10,580 nt of DNA from the NCBI GenBank assembly GCA_017745135.1, contig JAGIAB010000075.1, forward strand, positions 1-10,580, in the 5' to 3' direction. Position 1 is the first letter of the stretch. Every line of letters starts with the position of its first letter. Source of the DNA: Flavisolibacter sp. GTDB taxonomy: Bacteria > Bacteroidota > Bacteroidia > Chitinophagales > Chitinophagaceae. The position numbers and the translations under genes are program-made. Shown in pieces: positions 1 to 7,290 of this stretch. The notes beneath the pieces were generated by a model, which saw only the letters and a program-made list of their open reading frames with translations, was not told the DNA's origin and ran no database searches.

Positions 1-392
1 GAAACGAGAGGGTCAAGTGGGCGATGGCGATGAAAGATGGCTTTTAATGAAAATAAAATAACGGTGCTTGTTATGCCTATTGCTGCTACATCAAGAGATA
101 ATGTTCTTGTCTTTTTAAAAAGTAAGAAATAGACGATTAGAAAAATATAGGCAGGCAGAAGAAAATAGTTCGAGCCAAAGAAAGTAATGAACAGCATTAC
201 CTTAGTCATTGAAGCATTCGTGATGTGCTTCAGTTTTTGAAACACAGCAAAATCGAGGCTATTCTCGTTCTCCAAAACCATTTCATTGGTGATTAGTATG
301 AATAGCAAAAGAGAGAAAAGAAATGTCCCTGCCACAACAAGGAACCTGAAAGAAATGCCTTTTGCTTTTTGAACTGTACTTATTGCCTGCAT
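1..392 (-). CDS. Membrane PAP2-family phosphatase, N-terminal part (cut by window edge)
   Basis: The leftward frame opens with ATG at 392-390 and stays open for 130 codons to the window edge, so the C-terminal half is not visible. It has hydrophobic segments at about residues 15-35, 64-92 and 102-116, which indicates an integral inner-membrane protein. It then shows KAIFHRHRP (K117, R124, P125), the first PAP2 phosphatase motif (KX6RP). The PSGH and SRX5HX3D motifs should lie beyond the edge. PAP2 enzymes remove phosphate from lipid phosphates such as phosphatidic acid, undecaprenyl diphosphate, phosphatidylglycerol phosphate or lipid A; the substrate here cannot be told. Its ATG overlaps the stop of the upstream PAP2 gene by one base (TAATG), which suggests translational coupling. 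The KX6RP motif and membrane pattern support the family; the specific role is open. Confidence 0.85.
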   Translation of the reverse strand, partial: MQAISTVQKAKGISFRFLVVAGTFLFSLLLFILITNEMVLENENSLDFAVFQKLKHITNASMTKVMLFITFFGSNYFLLPAYIFLIVYFLLFKKTRTLSLDVAAIGITSTVILFSLKAIFHRHRPLDPLV

Positions 393-1360
393 TACCTAAA
401 TGTGTAAATAAGTCCGGGTTGCAACACACCGCTATTATACTGCAAATTGAAGGTGACCGTATTCTTTTTTTGTTGTGGAGCTTTCAGCTTTGCATATCGG
501 TGATAATTATTGACAACTAATTTTCCTGTCAAATAACCAAGAGCCGCCCCGGTCAATACATCGGTTGCCCAATGTTTATTCTCTGTAATACGGCTAAGAC
601 CAATCAACGTGGCCGCAGAATAGGCAAGGATAGGGACCAATGGTTTGTTTTTATATTCCATAGCATATACAGTTGCTGCAGCAAATGCCACTGTGGTGTG
701 CCCCGACGGAAATGAACTATTGGTTCGCTTTCCGTTCAGGTCTTTTGGAGTTTTGTAAAAAGGCCCATGAAATGTCGGAGAAGCCTGCACTTTTGTTGAA
801 TCTGTTAGATAGGGTCTTTGTCTGCCTGATAAATATTTCAATACGCTTTCTACGGCTCCTCCAGTGATATAGGCTTGACTGGCAAGAAGTGTCGTGGTTT
901 TCATCTTTCCATTTTTAAAAATGAATCCATAAGCCCCTAAAGCACCTAAGGTGTACGCCTCGTAAGGTCCTCCGAAATTGGTAATCTGTTTGCTGACTTT
1001 CTGAAGAGTCGGGCTATTATTCCTGAGCTTTAGTGCTTTACGCTGGATTGACTTGTCAAAAAGAGAAACTCCGCCCGCAACCACTGCAAATTTTCCTGCA
1101 GTAAACCAGTCTTCCCTGGTCATGTGAAATGGCTTAGTGAAAGCCTGTTTTAAATCACTACCTAACAAGATAAAATAAGATGGAAAGGTAATCTTCGTGG
1201 CCTCATTATAGGCCGCAGGATTTGTGTTGTTGACCTGCCCTCCGGCACTGTCCGTTTTCTTACTTAGACTGTCTAATTTTTTAATTAAAGTATCTGGCTG
1301 CTGTGTAAACCCTCTCAATGACGCAATTACCGCCCAGGTGATCAAAAAAGCCTTTTTCAT
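392..1360 (-). CDS. Secreted PAP2-superfamily phosphatase
   Basis: This 322-aa protein starts with a signal peptide (residues 1 to about 19, MKKAFLITW..., likely cut near FTQ-Q) followed by a polar linker to about residue 55. The PAP2 domain covers roughly 85-285 and carries all three catalytic motifs: K175-X6-R182-P183, P218-S-G-H221, and S256-R257-X5-H263-X3-D267. H221 and H263 would be the phosphohistidine-relay residues of the family. Hydrophobic stretches lie near 91-100, 135-147, 222-233 and 243-255. The C-terminal end (about 300-322) is beta-like with aromatic residues and ends in F-R, so an outer-membrane link is conceivable but unproven. Likely activity is dephosphorylation of a lipid phosphate or pyrophosphate on the outer side of the inner membrane. 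It is the first gene of a leftward pair and diverges from the PepSY/efflux operon, sharing a 192-bp intergenic region with it. Confidence 0.92.
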   Translation of the reverse strand: MKKAFLITWAVIASLRGFTQQPDTLIKKLDSLSKKTDSAGGQVNNTNPAAYNEATKITFPSYFILLGSDLKQAFTKPFHMTREDWFTAGKFAVVAGGVSLFDKSIQRKALKLRNNSPTLQKVSKQITNFGGPYEAYTLGALGAYGFIFKNGKMKTTTLLASQAYITGGAVESVLKYLSGRQRPYLTDSTKVQASPTFHGPFYKTPKDLNGKRTNSSFPSGHTTVAFAAATVYAMEYKNKPLVPILAYSAATLIGLSRITENKHWATDVLTGAALGYLTGKLVVNNYHRYAKLKAPQQKKNTVTFNLQYNSGVLQPGLIYTFR

Positions 1361-1465
1361 GTGTCTTCTTTTTTGGTATTATAGTTTGCATCAGTCGTAA
1401 TGAAAAAAATGTACCGGTTGTTTCAGGCCCATAGTTTGAAGTATTTAGCCATTCAAATAAAAAGT

Positions 1466-1510
1466 AAATTCTGAAGAAATTCTGAAGTGTAGAAAATCCG
1501 CTTCAGAATT
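1466..1510. promoter_or_regulatory. Phased TTCnGAA repeats, likely response-regulator operator
   Basis: Two perfect tandem copies of AAATTCTGAAG lie at 1466-1476 and 1477-1487, and an inverted copy, CTTCAGAATT, lies at 1501-1510. The TTCnGAA cores are centred at 1472, 1483 and 1505, that is 11 and 22 bp apart, so all three lie on the same helix face. Read as hexamers, CTGAAG-N5-CTGAAG is the direct-repeat geometry bound by OmpR/PhoB-family regulators such as PmrA. The last copy abuts the -33 region of the promoter before 1553, a typical activator position. The regulator itself is not in the window. The repeats are seen directly; the function is inferred from geometry and place. Confidence 0.55.
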
Positions 1511-1535
1511 GCACCAAATTCAGTATTTAGGTTTG
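1509..1535 (+). promoter_or_regulatory. Bacteroidota-type promoter for the PepSY/efflux operon
   Basis: TAGGTTTG at 1528-1535 is a full match to the Bacteroidota -7 consensus TAnnTTTG. The only nearby -33 candidate is TTG at 1509-1511, 16 bp upstream, which is shorter than the usual spacing. A start of transcription near 1540-1542 would leave a leader of only about 10-13 bases before the ATG at 1553. The weak -33 element plus the adjacent TTCnGAA repeats suggests an activator-dependent promoter. No equally good promoter was found for the leftward PAP2 genes; TACATTTT on the minus strand around 1404-1411 is a weak candidate. Confidence 0.5.
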
Positions 1536-1552
1536 CTATCAAAATAATTCGT

Positions 1553-1987
1553 ATGAAAAAAAATTTGGCAGTTATTCTCATTATGTTCATCTCTTTCTGC
1601 GGCTACGCACAAAAGTTAGACGTCAAAAAAGTTCCTAAAGCCGTAAAAGACGCATTTAAACAAGCACACCCGAATTCAATTGCTACCTGGGAATGGGAAG
1701 ATGCAAACTATGAAGCAAATTTTGAAGAAGGAGGTAAAACCATGTCTTGTGTAATTAATCGTCACGGAACGATTCTTGAAACAGAATCTTCCATAACGGC
1801 TTCCGATCTTCCGGCAAATGTGAAAGCGTACATGAATCAGCACTACAAGGGGAAAAAATGGAAGGAAGTAGCAAAGATTGTCAAAGCCAACGGCGACGTT
1901 AACTACGAAGTGAACGTAGGCACTGACGTACTCTTTGATGCAAACGGAAAACATATTGAGAAGAAAGAGGAGAAGGGAAAAGATTAA
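1553..1987 (+). CDS. Periplasmic PepSY-like protein
   Basis: This 144-aa protein begins with a signal peptide (residues 1-19, cut at GYA-Q20) and ends in a highly charged Lys/Glu tail (136-144). The mature part consists of two related units: residues about 27-80 (VPKAVKDAFKQAHP..., then a WEWED beta stretch and INRHGTILE) and about 86-136 (LPANVKAYMNQHYK..., then VNYEVNV and FDANGKHIE). A helix followed by beta strands ending in 'D/R-x-x-G' turns is the pattern of the PepSY-like family common in Bacteroidota (Pfam PepSY_like). Members are small secreted proteins, often near two-component or envelope-stress genes; their molecular function is not established. It is the first gene of the operon, 29 bp ahead of the TolC-type gene, directly downstream of the phased operator. 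The start is fixed by the signal peptide and by the promoter just upstream. Confidence 0.85.
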   Translation: MKKNLAVILIMFISFCGYAQKLDVKKVPKAVKDAFKQAHPNSIATWEWEDANYEANFEEGGKTMSCVINRHGTILETESSITASDLPANVKAYMNQHYKGKKWKEVAKIVKANGDVNYEVNVGTDVLFDANGKHIEKKEEKGKD

Positions 1988-2016
1988 ATAGCAGCGGATA
2001 CAAACCCTACGGCAGA

Positions 2017-3249
2017 ATGAAGGTTATTATTAGTTTGATACTCTTATTGACAACAAGCTTGTGCCATGCACAAATCCGTACCCTTGAATATTTTCTTCAG
2101 CAAGCCAATCAAAATAGCCCAACAATTAAGAATTATCAGAACCAAATTTTGATTGCAAGAATAGACAGCCAGATTTTGAGAGCATCATTGAGAACACAAG
2201 TCAATTTTTTAAATGCAAACAGCTATGCTCCTGTTATTAAGGGGTGGGGATATGATGAAGTCATCACTAATATTGCCAATGTAACCACTATCATTCAAGC
2301 AAACAGAAATTTTATTACACCAAACTATCTTGCTGCACAATTAAGGACGATTGATTTGCAACGAAGGGCTTTACTGGACACAATACAATTATCACAAAAG
2401 GATTTGGTGCGAACGATCACCGATCAATACATCACCGCTTATGCCGGTCAGCTGGCAGTTGATTTTACCAAAGAAGTTTTTGAACTGATGAAAAATGAGG
2501 AAGTGATGTTGAAAAAACTTACGGAGCAAAGTGTGTTCAAACAATCGGACTACCTGAATTTTTATGTAACCATGCAACAACAGGAGCTAACCTATTTACA
2601 GGCACAGAACCAGTTTGAAGCCGATTATCTTACTTTGAACTACTTGTCAGGTATTGTTGATACAACCGTTCACCGCCTGAAAAAACCGGATCTGCAGGAG
2701 GTGCTTCAAAATAATATTGATAGCTCCGTTTTCTTAAAGCGGTTTGCAAACGATAGCCTTCGTCTCGTCAACGAAAAAGAATTGATAGCATATCAATACA
2801 AACCAAAGATTGGAGCGTATGCGGATGGAGGTTATAACTCCAGCTTACAGGTGATGCCCTACAGGAATTTTGGCTTTAGCGCAGGGCTAAGCCTGACAAT
2901 TCCAATTTATGACGGTCGTCAGAGACAACTAAAGTATGCTCAGGTTGACATTCGTGAACGGACAAGGCAATCGAACAAGCAATTTTTTCTAAATCAATAT
3001 GCACAGCAAATAGCGCAGCTACGAAAGCAGTTACATGCTACGGAGTTATTAGTAGATAAGATCAATAAACAAATTGAATATTCGCACACGTTGATTATTG
3101 CCAATAACAAACTTTTAGAAACTGGAGATATCGCAATGAGAGACTATGTTACGGCGATCAACAATTATTTGAATGCGCAAAATCTGTTAACCCTAAATAC
3201 AATTGAAAGGCTACGAGCTGTAAACCAAATCAATTATTGGAACCGATAA
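2017..3249 (+). CDS. TolC-family outer-membrane efflux channel
   Basis: This 410-aa protein has a cleavable signal peptide (1-19, ...SLCHA-Q) and no lipobox. The body follows the outer-membrane factor plan of two structural repeats. Each has long amphipathic helices around a beta-hairpin: helices at about 21-58, beta region about 59-100, helices about 104-210, then a second unit with helix about 245-260, beta strands about 262-297 (PKIGAYADGGYNS and FGFSAGLSLTIPIYDG, typical TolC strands) and helices about 300-405. It should trimerise into a barrel-plus-tunnel that exports substrate across the outer membrane. At 410 aa it is slightly short for the family. It lies 9 bp ahead of the adaptor gene and is co-transcribed with adaptor and permease, which supports its role as the outer component of the same pump. 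No Shine-Dalgarno site is visible, as usual in this phylum. Confidence 0.9.
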   Translation: MKVIISLILLLTTSLCHAQIRTLEYFLQQANQNSPTIKNYQNQILIARIDSQILRASLRTQVNFLNANSYAPVIKGWGYDEVITNIANVTTIIQANRNFITPNYLAAQLRTIDLQRRALLDTIQLSQKDLVRTITDQYITAYAGQLAVDFTKEVFELMKNEEVMLKKLTEQSVFKQSDYLNFYVTMQQQELTYLQAQNQFEADYLTLNYLSGIVDTTVHRLKKPDLQEVLQNNIDSSVFLKRFANDSLRLVNEKELIAYQYKPKIGAYADGGYNSSLQVMPYRNFGFSAGLSLTIPIYDGRQRQLKYAQVDIRERTRQSNKQFFLNQYAQQIAQLRKQLHATELLVDKINKQIEYSHTLIIANNKLLETGDIAMRDYVTAINNYLNAQNLLTLNTIERLRAVNQINYWNR

Positions 3250-3258
3250 TTTTTTTAA

Positions 3259-4194
3259 ATGAAAAAGCTTCATTTGATTTTTGGATGCCTCCTGCTTGTT
3301 TTGCTTTCCTGTAAAAGCAAGGAACCATCCTCCGACGACGAAGAGGTAGTGCCGGAGGAAGTTAGAACTCCTGTTACCGTCACTTTTGTTGAAACAACAG
3401 AATTGAATGATTATGTAGAATTGAATGCCACATCTTCTTTTCAGCAAAGCAATTTTATAAAGGCATCGGCTAATGGCTATTTAACCTCTGTAAATGTCAG
3501 GCTCGGACAAATTGTGCACGCCGGACAACCGGCCTTCACGCTGCAAACAAAAGAAGCTCATGCATTAGGAAATACTATCAATAAGCTTGATCCGTCTTTT
3601 CATTTTTCAGGAATCATAAATATCAGAGCTTCGGCAAGCGGATATATTCAATCCTTAGATCACCAGGTAGGTGATTACGTGCAGGATGGAGAGCAACTCG
3701 CTGTATTATCAGATGCAAAAAGCTTTGGCTTTATTTTAAATCTTCCTGTCGAGCTAAGGCGTTATGTGAATACTGGCAAAAACGTTCAGGTTGCTTTGCC
3801 TGATGGTACCCATTTGAACGGAGTGGTTTCGAACATCATGCCTCATGTTGATTCGGTTTCTCAAACACAGAATGTATTGATCAAAGTTGCTTCTTCAACC
3901 ACTATCCCGCAAAACCTGATTGCAAAAGTTCGTATTGTAAAGTCCCAGAAGCCAAATGCGATGTCGCTGCCTAAAGCAGCGGTGCTTACTGATGAATCAC
4001 AAACTGATTTTTGGGTAATGAAGATGATTGATTCCATTACTGCTGTTAAGGTTCCTATTGTGAAAGGAATGGAGACGGCTGACCGGGTAGAGGTTCTTCG
4101 CCCACAGTTTTCTTCGAACGATAAAATTCTTTTGACTGGTAATTATGGCTTGCCCGATACAGCTAAAGTAAAAATTACGAAAGGAGAGGAATGA
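3259..4194 (+). CDS. RND efflux periplasmic adaptor lipoprotein (HlyD/MFP family), hairpin-less
   Basis: This 311-aa protein starts with a lipoprotein signal (lipobox LLSC, Cys18) followed by an acidic linker (SSDDEEVVPEE). Two half-lipoyl motifs form the barrel-sandwich hybrid: residues about 66-97 (ASANGYLTSVNVRLGQIVHAGQ) and about 121-152 (RASASGYIQSLDHQVGDYVQ). Only about 23 residues (98-120) join them, so the long alpha-helical hairpin that normally contacts the TolC tip is missing. A beta-barrel (about 155-228) and membrane-proximal domain (about 235-308, with LPKAAVLTDE and ILLTGNYGLPD) follow. Its role is to bridge the inner-membrane RND pump to the outer-membrane channel. The stop overlaps the permease start by 4 bases (ATGA). 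A hairpin-less adaptor is known from Borrelia BesA, so this architecture is functional in at least one case. Family assignment is firm; substrate is unknown. Confidence 0.9.
   Translation: MKKLHLIFGCLLLVLLSCKSKEPSSDDEEVVPEEVRTPVTVTFVETTELNDYVELNATSSFQQSNFIKASANGYLTSVNVRLGQIVHAGQPAFTLQTKEAHALGNTINKLDPSFHFSGIINIRASASGYIQSLDHQVGDYVQDGEQLAVLSDAKSFGFILNLPVELRRYVNTGKNVQVALPDGTHLNGVVSNIMPHVDSVSQTQNVLIKVASSTTIPQNLIAKVRIVKSQKPNAMSLPKAAVLTDESQTDFWVMKMIDSITAVKVPIVKGMETADRVEVLRPQFSSNDKILLTGNYGLPDTAKVKITKGEE
4183..4190 (+). promoter_or_regulatory. Strong Shine-Dalgarno-like site and ATGA coupling before the RND gene
   Basis: GGAGAGGA lies immediately before the permease ATG (4191) and inside the last codons of the adaptor gene. 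The adaptor stop TGA (4192-4194) and the permease ATG form an ATGA overlap. The purine-rich block is unusual here because the other genes have A/T-rich spacers. It touches the ATG, which is closer than an ideal ribosome-binding distance, and it also encodes the adaptor's final Gly-Glu-Glu. The overlap supports termination-reinitiation giving balanced adaptor and permease synthesis. Confidence 0.5.
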
Positions 4195-7100
4195 AGCAGT
4201 TCTTTATCACATACAAAAATCCGCTCACAGTTATTATTGCACTCATCTTAATGGGCGGCATTTTTGTGTATAGTCGTTTGCAAACTTCACTCTTTCCTGA
4301 GATCACGTTTCCAAAGATCAAAATCATTGCCGATGCGGGATTGCAACCTGTAAACAAAATGATGATTACGGTTACACAACCACTGGAAAATGCGATTAAA
4401 CAAGTTCCAGACCTTAAAGACGTAAGAAGCACAACGAGCCGCGGCAGTTGCGAAATATCTGCATTCATGAACTGGAATGCCAACATTGATCTGAGTCAGC
4501 AAAGAATTGAATCGAAGATTGCACAAATAAGAAATGCTCTCCCTGCCGATTTGCAGATAACCGTAGAGAAAATGAATCCTTCCATCTTACCTGTTATTGG
4601 TTATACATTGGAGACAAACAGCGAGAGCCGTACCGCAATTGATATGAAGCAAATTGCTTTGTATACGATTAAGCCCTTTCTTTCTCAAGTGGAAGGTGTC
4701 TCGGAAGTAAGGATTATTGGCGGCAAACAAAAAGAATACTGGCTCACTTTGAATCTGCAAAAAATGAACACATTGGGGATTACACCTGATGTCTTATCCA
4801 ATGCCCTTGCTCAAACAAACTTTATTCAGGCAAATGGATATTTATCCGATTATCGTTTGTTGTATCTGACTGTAACAGATGCCACTGTGCATTCATTGGG
4901 GGAATTGCAAAACCTTATCATTTCCAACAACGGACGTCGTATTGTTCAATTGAAAGATATAGCAGATGCCAAGATCAACGAAGGAGTTGAATACACAAAG
5001 ATCAATGCAAATGGAAGACAGGGATTACTGGTCGCTATTATAAAACAACCTAACTCCAACCTGGTTGCACTTTCGAATGAAATGCAAAAGAAGGTGGAAG
5101 ACTTAAAGAAGATTCTTCCTCAGGGAGTAACCATCAAGCCTTATTATATACAAGCTGACTTTGTAAACGATTCCATTAAAAGCGTAACGGATAGTTTGTG
5201 GATTGGTTTGGCTTTAGCCATAATTGTTGCTATCATTTTTCTTCGTTCAATCAAAGCAAGTGCAACCATTCTAACCACCATTCCGGTTACCATTTGTCTT
5301 TCGCTCATTGTTATTTATTCAGTTGGCTATACGCTCAATATTATGACTTTGGGTGCCATTGCGGCGGCAATAGGTTTGATCATTGACGATGCCATTGTTG
5401 TAGTAGAACAAATCCATCGAACGCATGAAGAGCATCCTAACGAACCTTCAAGAACGGTCGTCCAAAAAGCAATTCATTATTTACTGCCTGCAATGATTGG
5501 TTCTTCGCTCAGCACAATTGTCATATTCATTCCATTTGAAATGATGAGTGGGGTAGCAGGAGAGTATTTCAAGGTGATGACCAATACCATGATCATTACT
5601 TTGGTTTGTTCCTTCTTTGTTACATGGATCTGTCTTCCGGTGATTTATTTACTATTGACAAAAAAAAAGCCCGATACAGCTAAGACAAAAAAGACAGAAG
5701 AAAAGCCTCATGAAGTAAAAAAGCAAAAATGGGTCTCGTTTTTTATTCATAAACCTTACATTAGTTTCGTCATCATTCTTCTTTTTGGTATTTCTATCTG
5801 GGTCATACTCCCTAATCTTCAAACCGGATTTTTACCGGAGATGGATGAAGGAAGTATCGTGTTAGATTATACTTCGCCACCAGGAACTTCACTTGAAGAA
5901 ACAGACCGAATGCTTCGGGAGGTGGAGAAGATTATCAATAAAGTTCCCGAAGTGGAAGCATATTCCAGGAGAACGGGAACACAAATGGGTTTTTTCATTA
6001 CAGAGCCAAATAATGGCGATTACTTAATTCAGCTCAAAAAGAAACGAGATCGTTCAACGGAACAAGTAATTGCTGATATCCGCAAGCAGGTAGAATCTAC
6101 ACAACCCGCATTGCAGATAGATTTTGGCCAGGTAATCGGTGATATGCTAGGCGACCTAATGGAATCGGTTCAACCAATTGAGATTAAAATTTATGGAGAT
6201 AACACGCAAAAGCTGCATGAATACTCAGAACAGGTTGGAGAGATTGTTGAAAATGTAGAAGGGGCTGCAGATGTTTTTAATGGCATTGTGATTTCTGGGC
6301 CTTCTGTCAGCATTATTCCAAACAACCTTGCCCTGGCTCAATTTGGATTAACACCACAGGCATTGCAAACACAAGTACAATTGGGCTTACAAGGAGCGCA
6401 GGTAGGGAATATCTTGGAAAGGCAACAGTTGTCAACGGTCAGAATTGTATATCCTGGCACGGCCCGACAAAGTATCGAAGGTATTAAGCATCTTCAAATT
6501 TTTATACCCTCCGGAAAATTGATGCCGGTTACTTCTTTAGCTACCATTGAGGTTAATTCGGGAGATGCAGAAATTCAAAGAGAAAATTTACAATCAATGG
6601 GAGTAGTAACAGGAAGATTGGAGAATAGGGATTTGGGAAGTACAATGAAGGAAATTCAACAAAAGGTTTCTTCTCAGGTCAATTTGCCGCAAGGTTACCA
6701 TATTGAATACGGAGGTGCTTATGCAGAGCAGCAACAGTCTTTTCGCGAATTATTGCTGATATTAATTACTTCAAGTTTATTAGTGTTTGGGGTAATCCTT
6801 TTCTTATTCAAAGATTTTTTAGTGGCATTAACTATTTTGATTCTTGCGGTCTTAGGAATCGCTGGGAGTTATTTAGCTCTTTACATTACCAACACTCCTT
6901 TGAATGTGGGCAGCTATACTGGATTGATTATGATTGTTGGGATTATTGGGGAGAATGCCATATTCACCTATTTGCAATTCCGCGAATCGCTCCAGGAAAA
7001 CAGAAATGTTGATGAATCTATTATTTATTCGATCTCAACTCGCCTTCGTCCTAAACTAATGACTGCATTGGGCGCTATCATTGCTCTTATGCCATTGGCT

Positions 7101-7262
7101 CTTGGAATAGGTACAGGTGCAGAGTTACATCAACCTTTGGCCATAGCAGTTATCGGTGGATTTTTGGCTGCACTGCCGCTATTATTGGTTGTGTTGCCGA
7201 CGGTGCTTCGGATTATAAGCAGAAGACAAAACCTGCAAAATTTTAGACAATCTGCTGAATAA
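4191..7262 (+). CDS. RND-family efflux permease (AcrB/CusA type)
   Basis: This 1023-aa protein is full length for an RND pump. It has TM1 at about 11-28, a large periplasmic loop (about 30-330), TM2-TM6 at about 335-490, a charged cytoplasmic linker (490-513), TM7 at about 522-540, a second periplasmic loop (541-850) and TM8-TM12 at about 853-1008. TM4 carries GLIIDDAIVVVE with D399 and D400, matching the AcrB proton-relay aspartates. TM10 reads IIGENAIFTYL, so E921 sits where AcrB has Lys940 and CusA has Glu939. The pump uses the proton gradient to drive substrate out through the adaptor and TolC partner encoded just upstream. Methionine-rich stretches in the second loop (for example M652 and M657 in GDMLGDLMESV) could suggest metal handling but are not diagnostic. 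It is the last gene of the operon; no clear terminator follows, and a decayed integrase lies 28 bp beyond on the other strand. Confidence 0.95.
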   Translation: MKQFFITYKNPLTVIIALILMGGIFVYSRLQTSLFPEITFPKIKIIADAGLQPVNKMMITVTQPLENAIKQVPDLKDVRSTTSRGSCEISAFMNWNANIDLSQQRIESKIAQIRNALPADLQITVEKMNPSILPVIGYTLETNSESRTAIDMKQIALYTIKPFLSQVEGVSEVRIIGGKQKEYWLTLNLQKMNTLGITPDVLSNALAQTNFIQANGYLSDYRLLYLTVTDATVHSLGELQNLIISNNGRRIVQLKDIADAKINEGVEYTKINANGRQGLLVAIIKQPNSNLVALSNEMQKKVEDLKKILPQGVTIKPYYIQADFVNDSIKSVTDSLWIGLALAIIVAIIFLRSIKASATILTTIPVTICLSLIVIYSVGYTLNIMTLGAIAAAIGLIIDDAIVVVEQIHRTHEEHPNEPSRTVVQKAIHYLLPAMIGSSLSTIVIFIPFEMMSGVAGEYFKVMTNTMIITLVCSFFVTWICLPVIYLLLTKKKPDTAKTKKTEEKPHEVKKQKWVSFFIHKPYISFVIILLFGISIWVILPNLQTGFLPEMDEGSIVLDYTSPPGTSLEETDRMLREVEKIINKVPEVEAYSRRTGTQMGFFITEPNNGDYLIQLKKKRDRSTEQVIADIRKQVESTQPALQIDFGQVIGDMLGDLMESVQPIEIKIYGDNTQKLHEYSEQVGEIVENVEGAADVFNGIVISGPSVSIIPNNLALAQFGLTPQALQTQVQLGLQGAQVGNILERQQLSTVRIVYPGTARQSIEGIKHLQIFIPSGKLMPVTSLATIEVNSGDAEIQRENLQSMGVVTGRLENRDLGSTMKEIQQKVSSQVNLPQGYHIEYGGAYAEQQQSFRELLLILITSSLLVFGVILFLFKDFLVALTILILAVLGIAGSYLALYITNTPLNVGSYTGLIMIVGIIGENAIFTYLQFRESLQENRNVDESIIYSISTRLRPKLMTALGAIIALMPLALGIGTGAELHQPLAIAVIGGFLAALPLLLVVLPTVLRIISRRQNLQNFRQSAE

Positions 7263-7290
7263 ATAAATCTTCGATCTTGGTCGCTTGCCA

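Noticed and set aside
673..867. A 64-codon rightward open frame
   Set aside because: It is antisense to the PSGH and KX6RP region of the secreted PAP2 gene and has no signal or family features.
7263..7290. Possible terminator after the RND gene
   Set aside because: No stem-loop with a T run was found in the short gap or in the next 60 bases.
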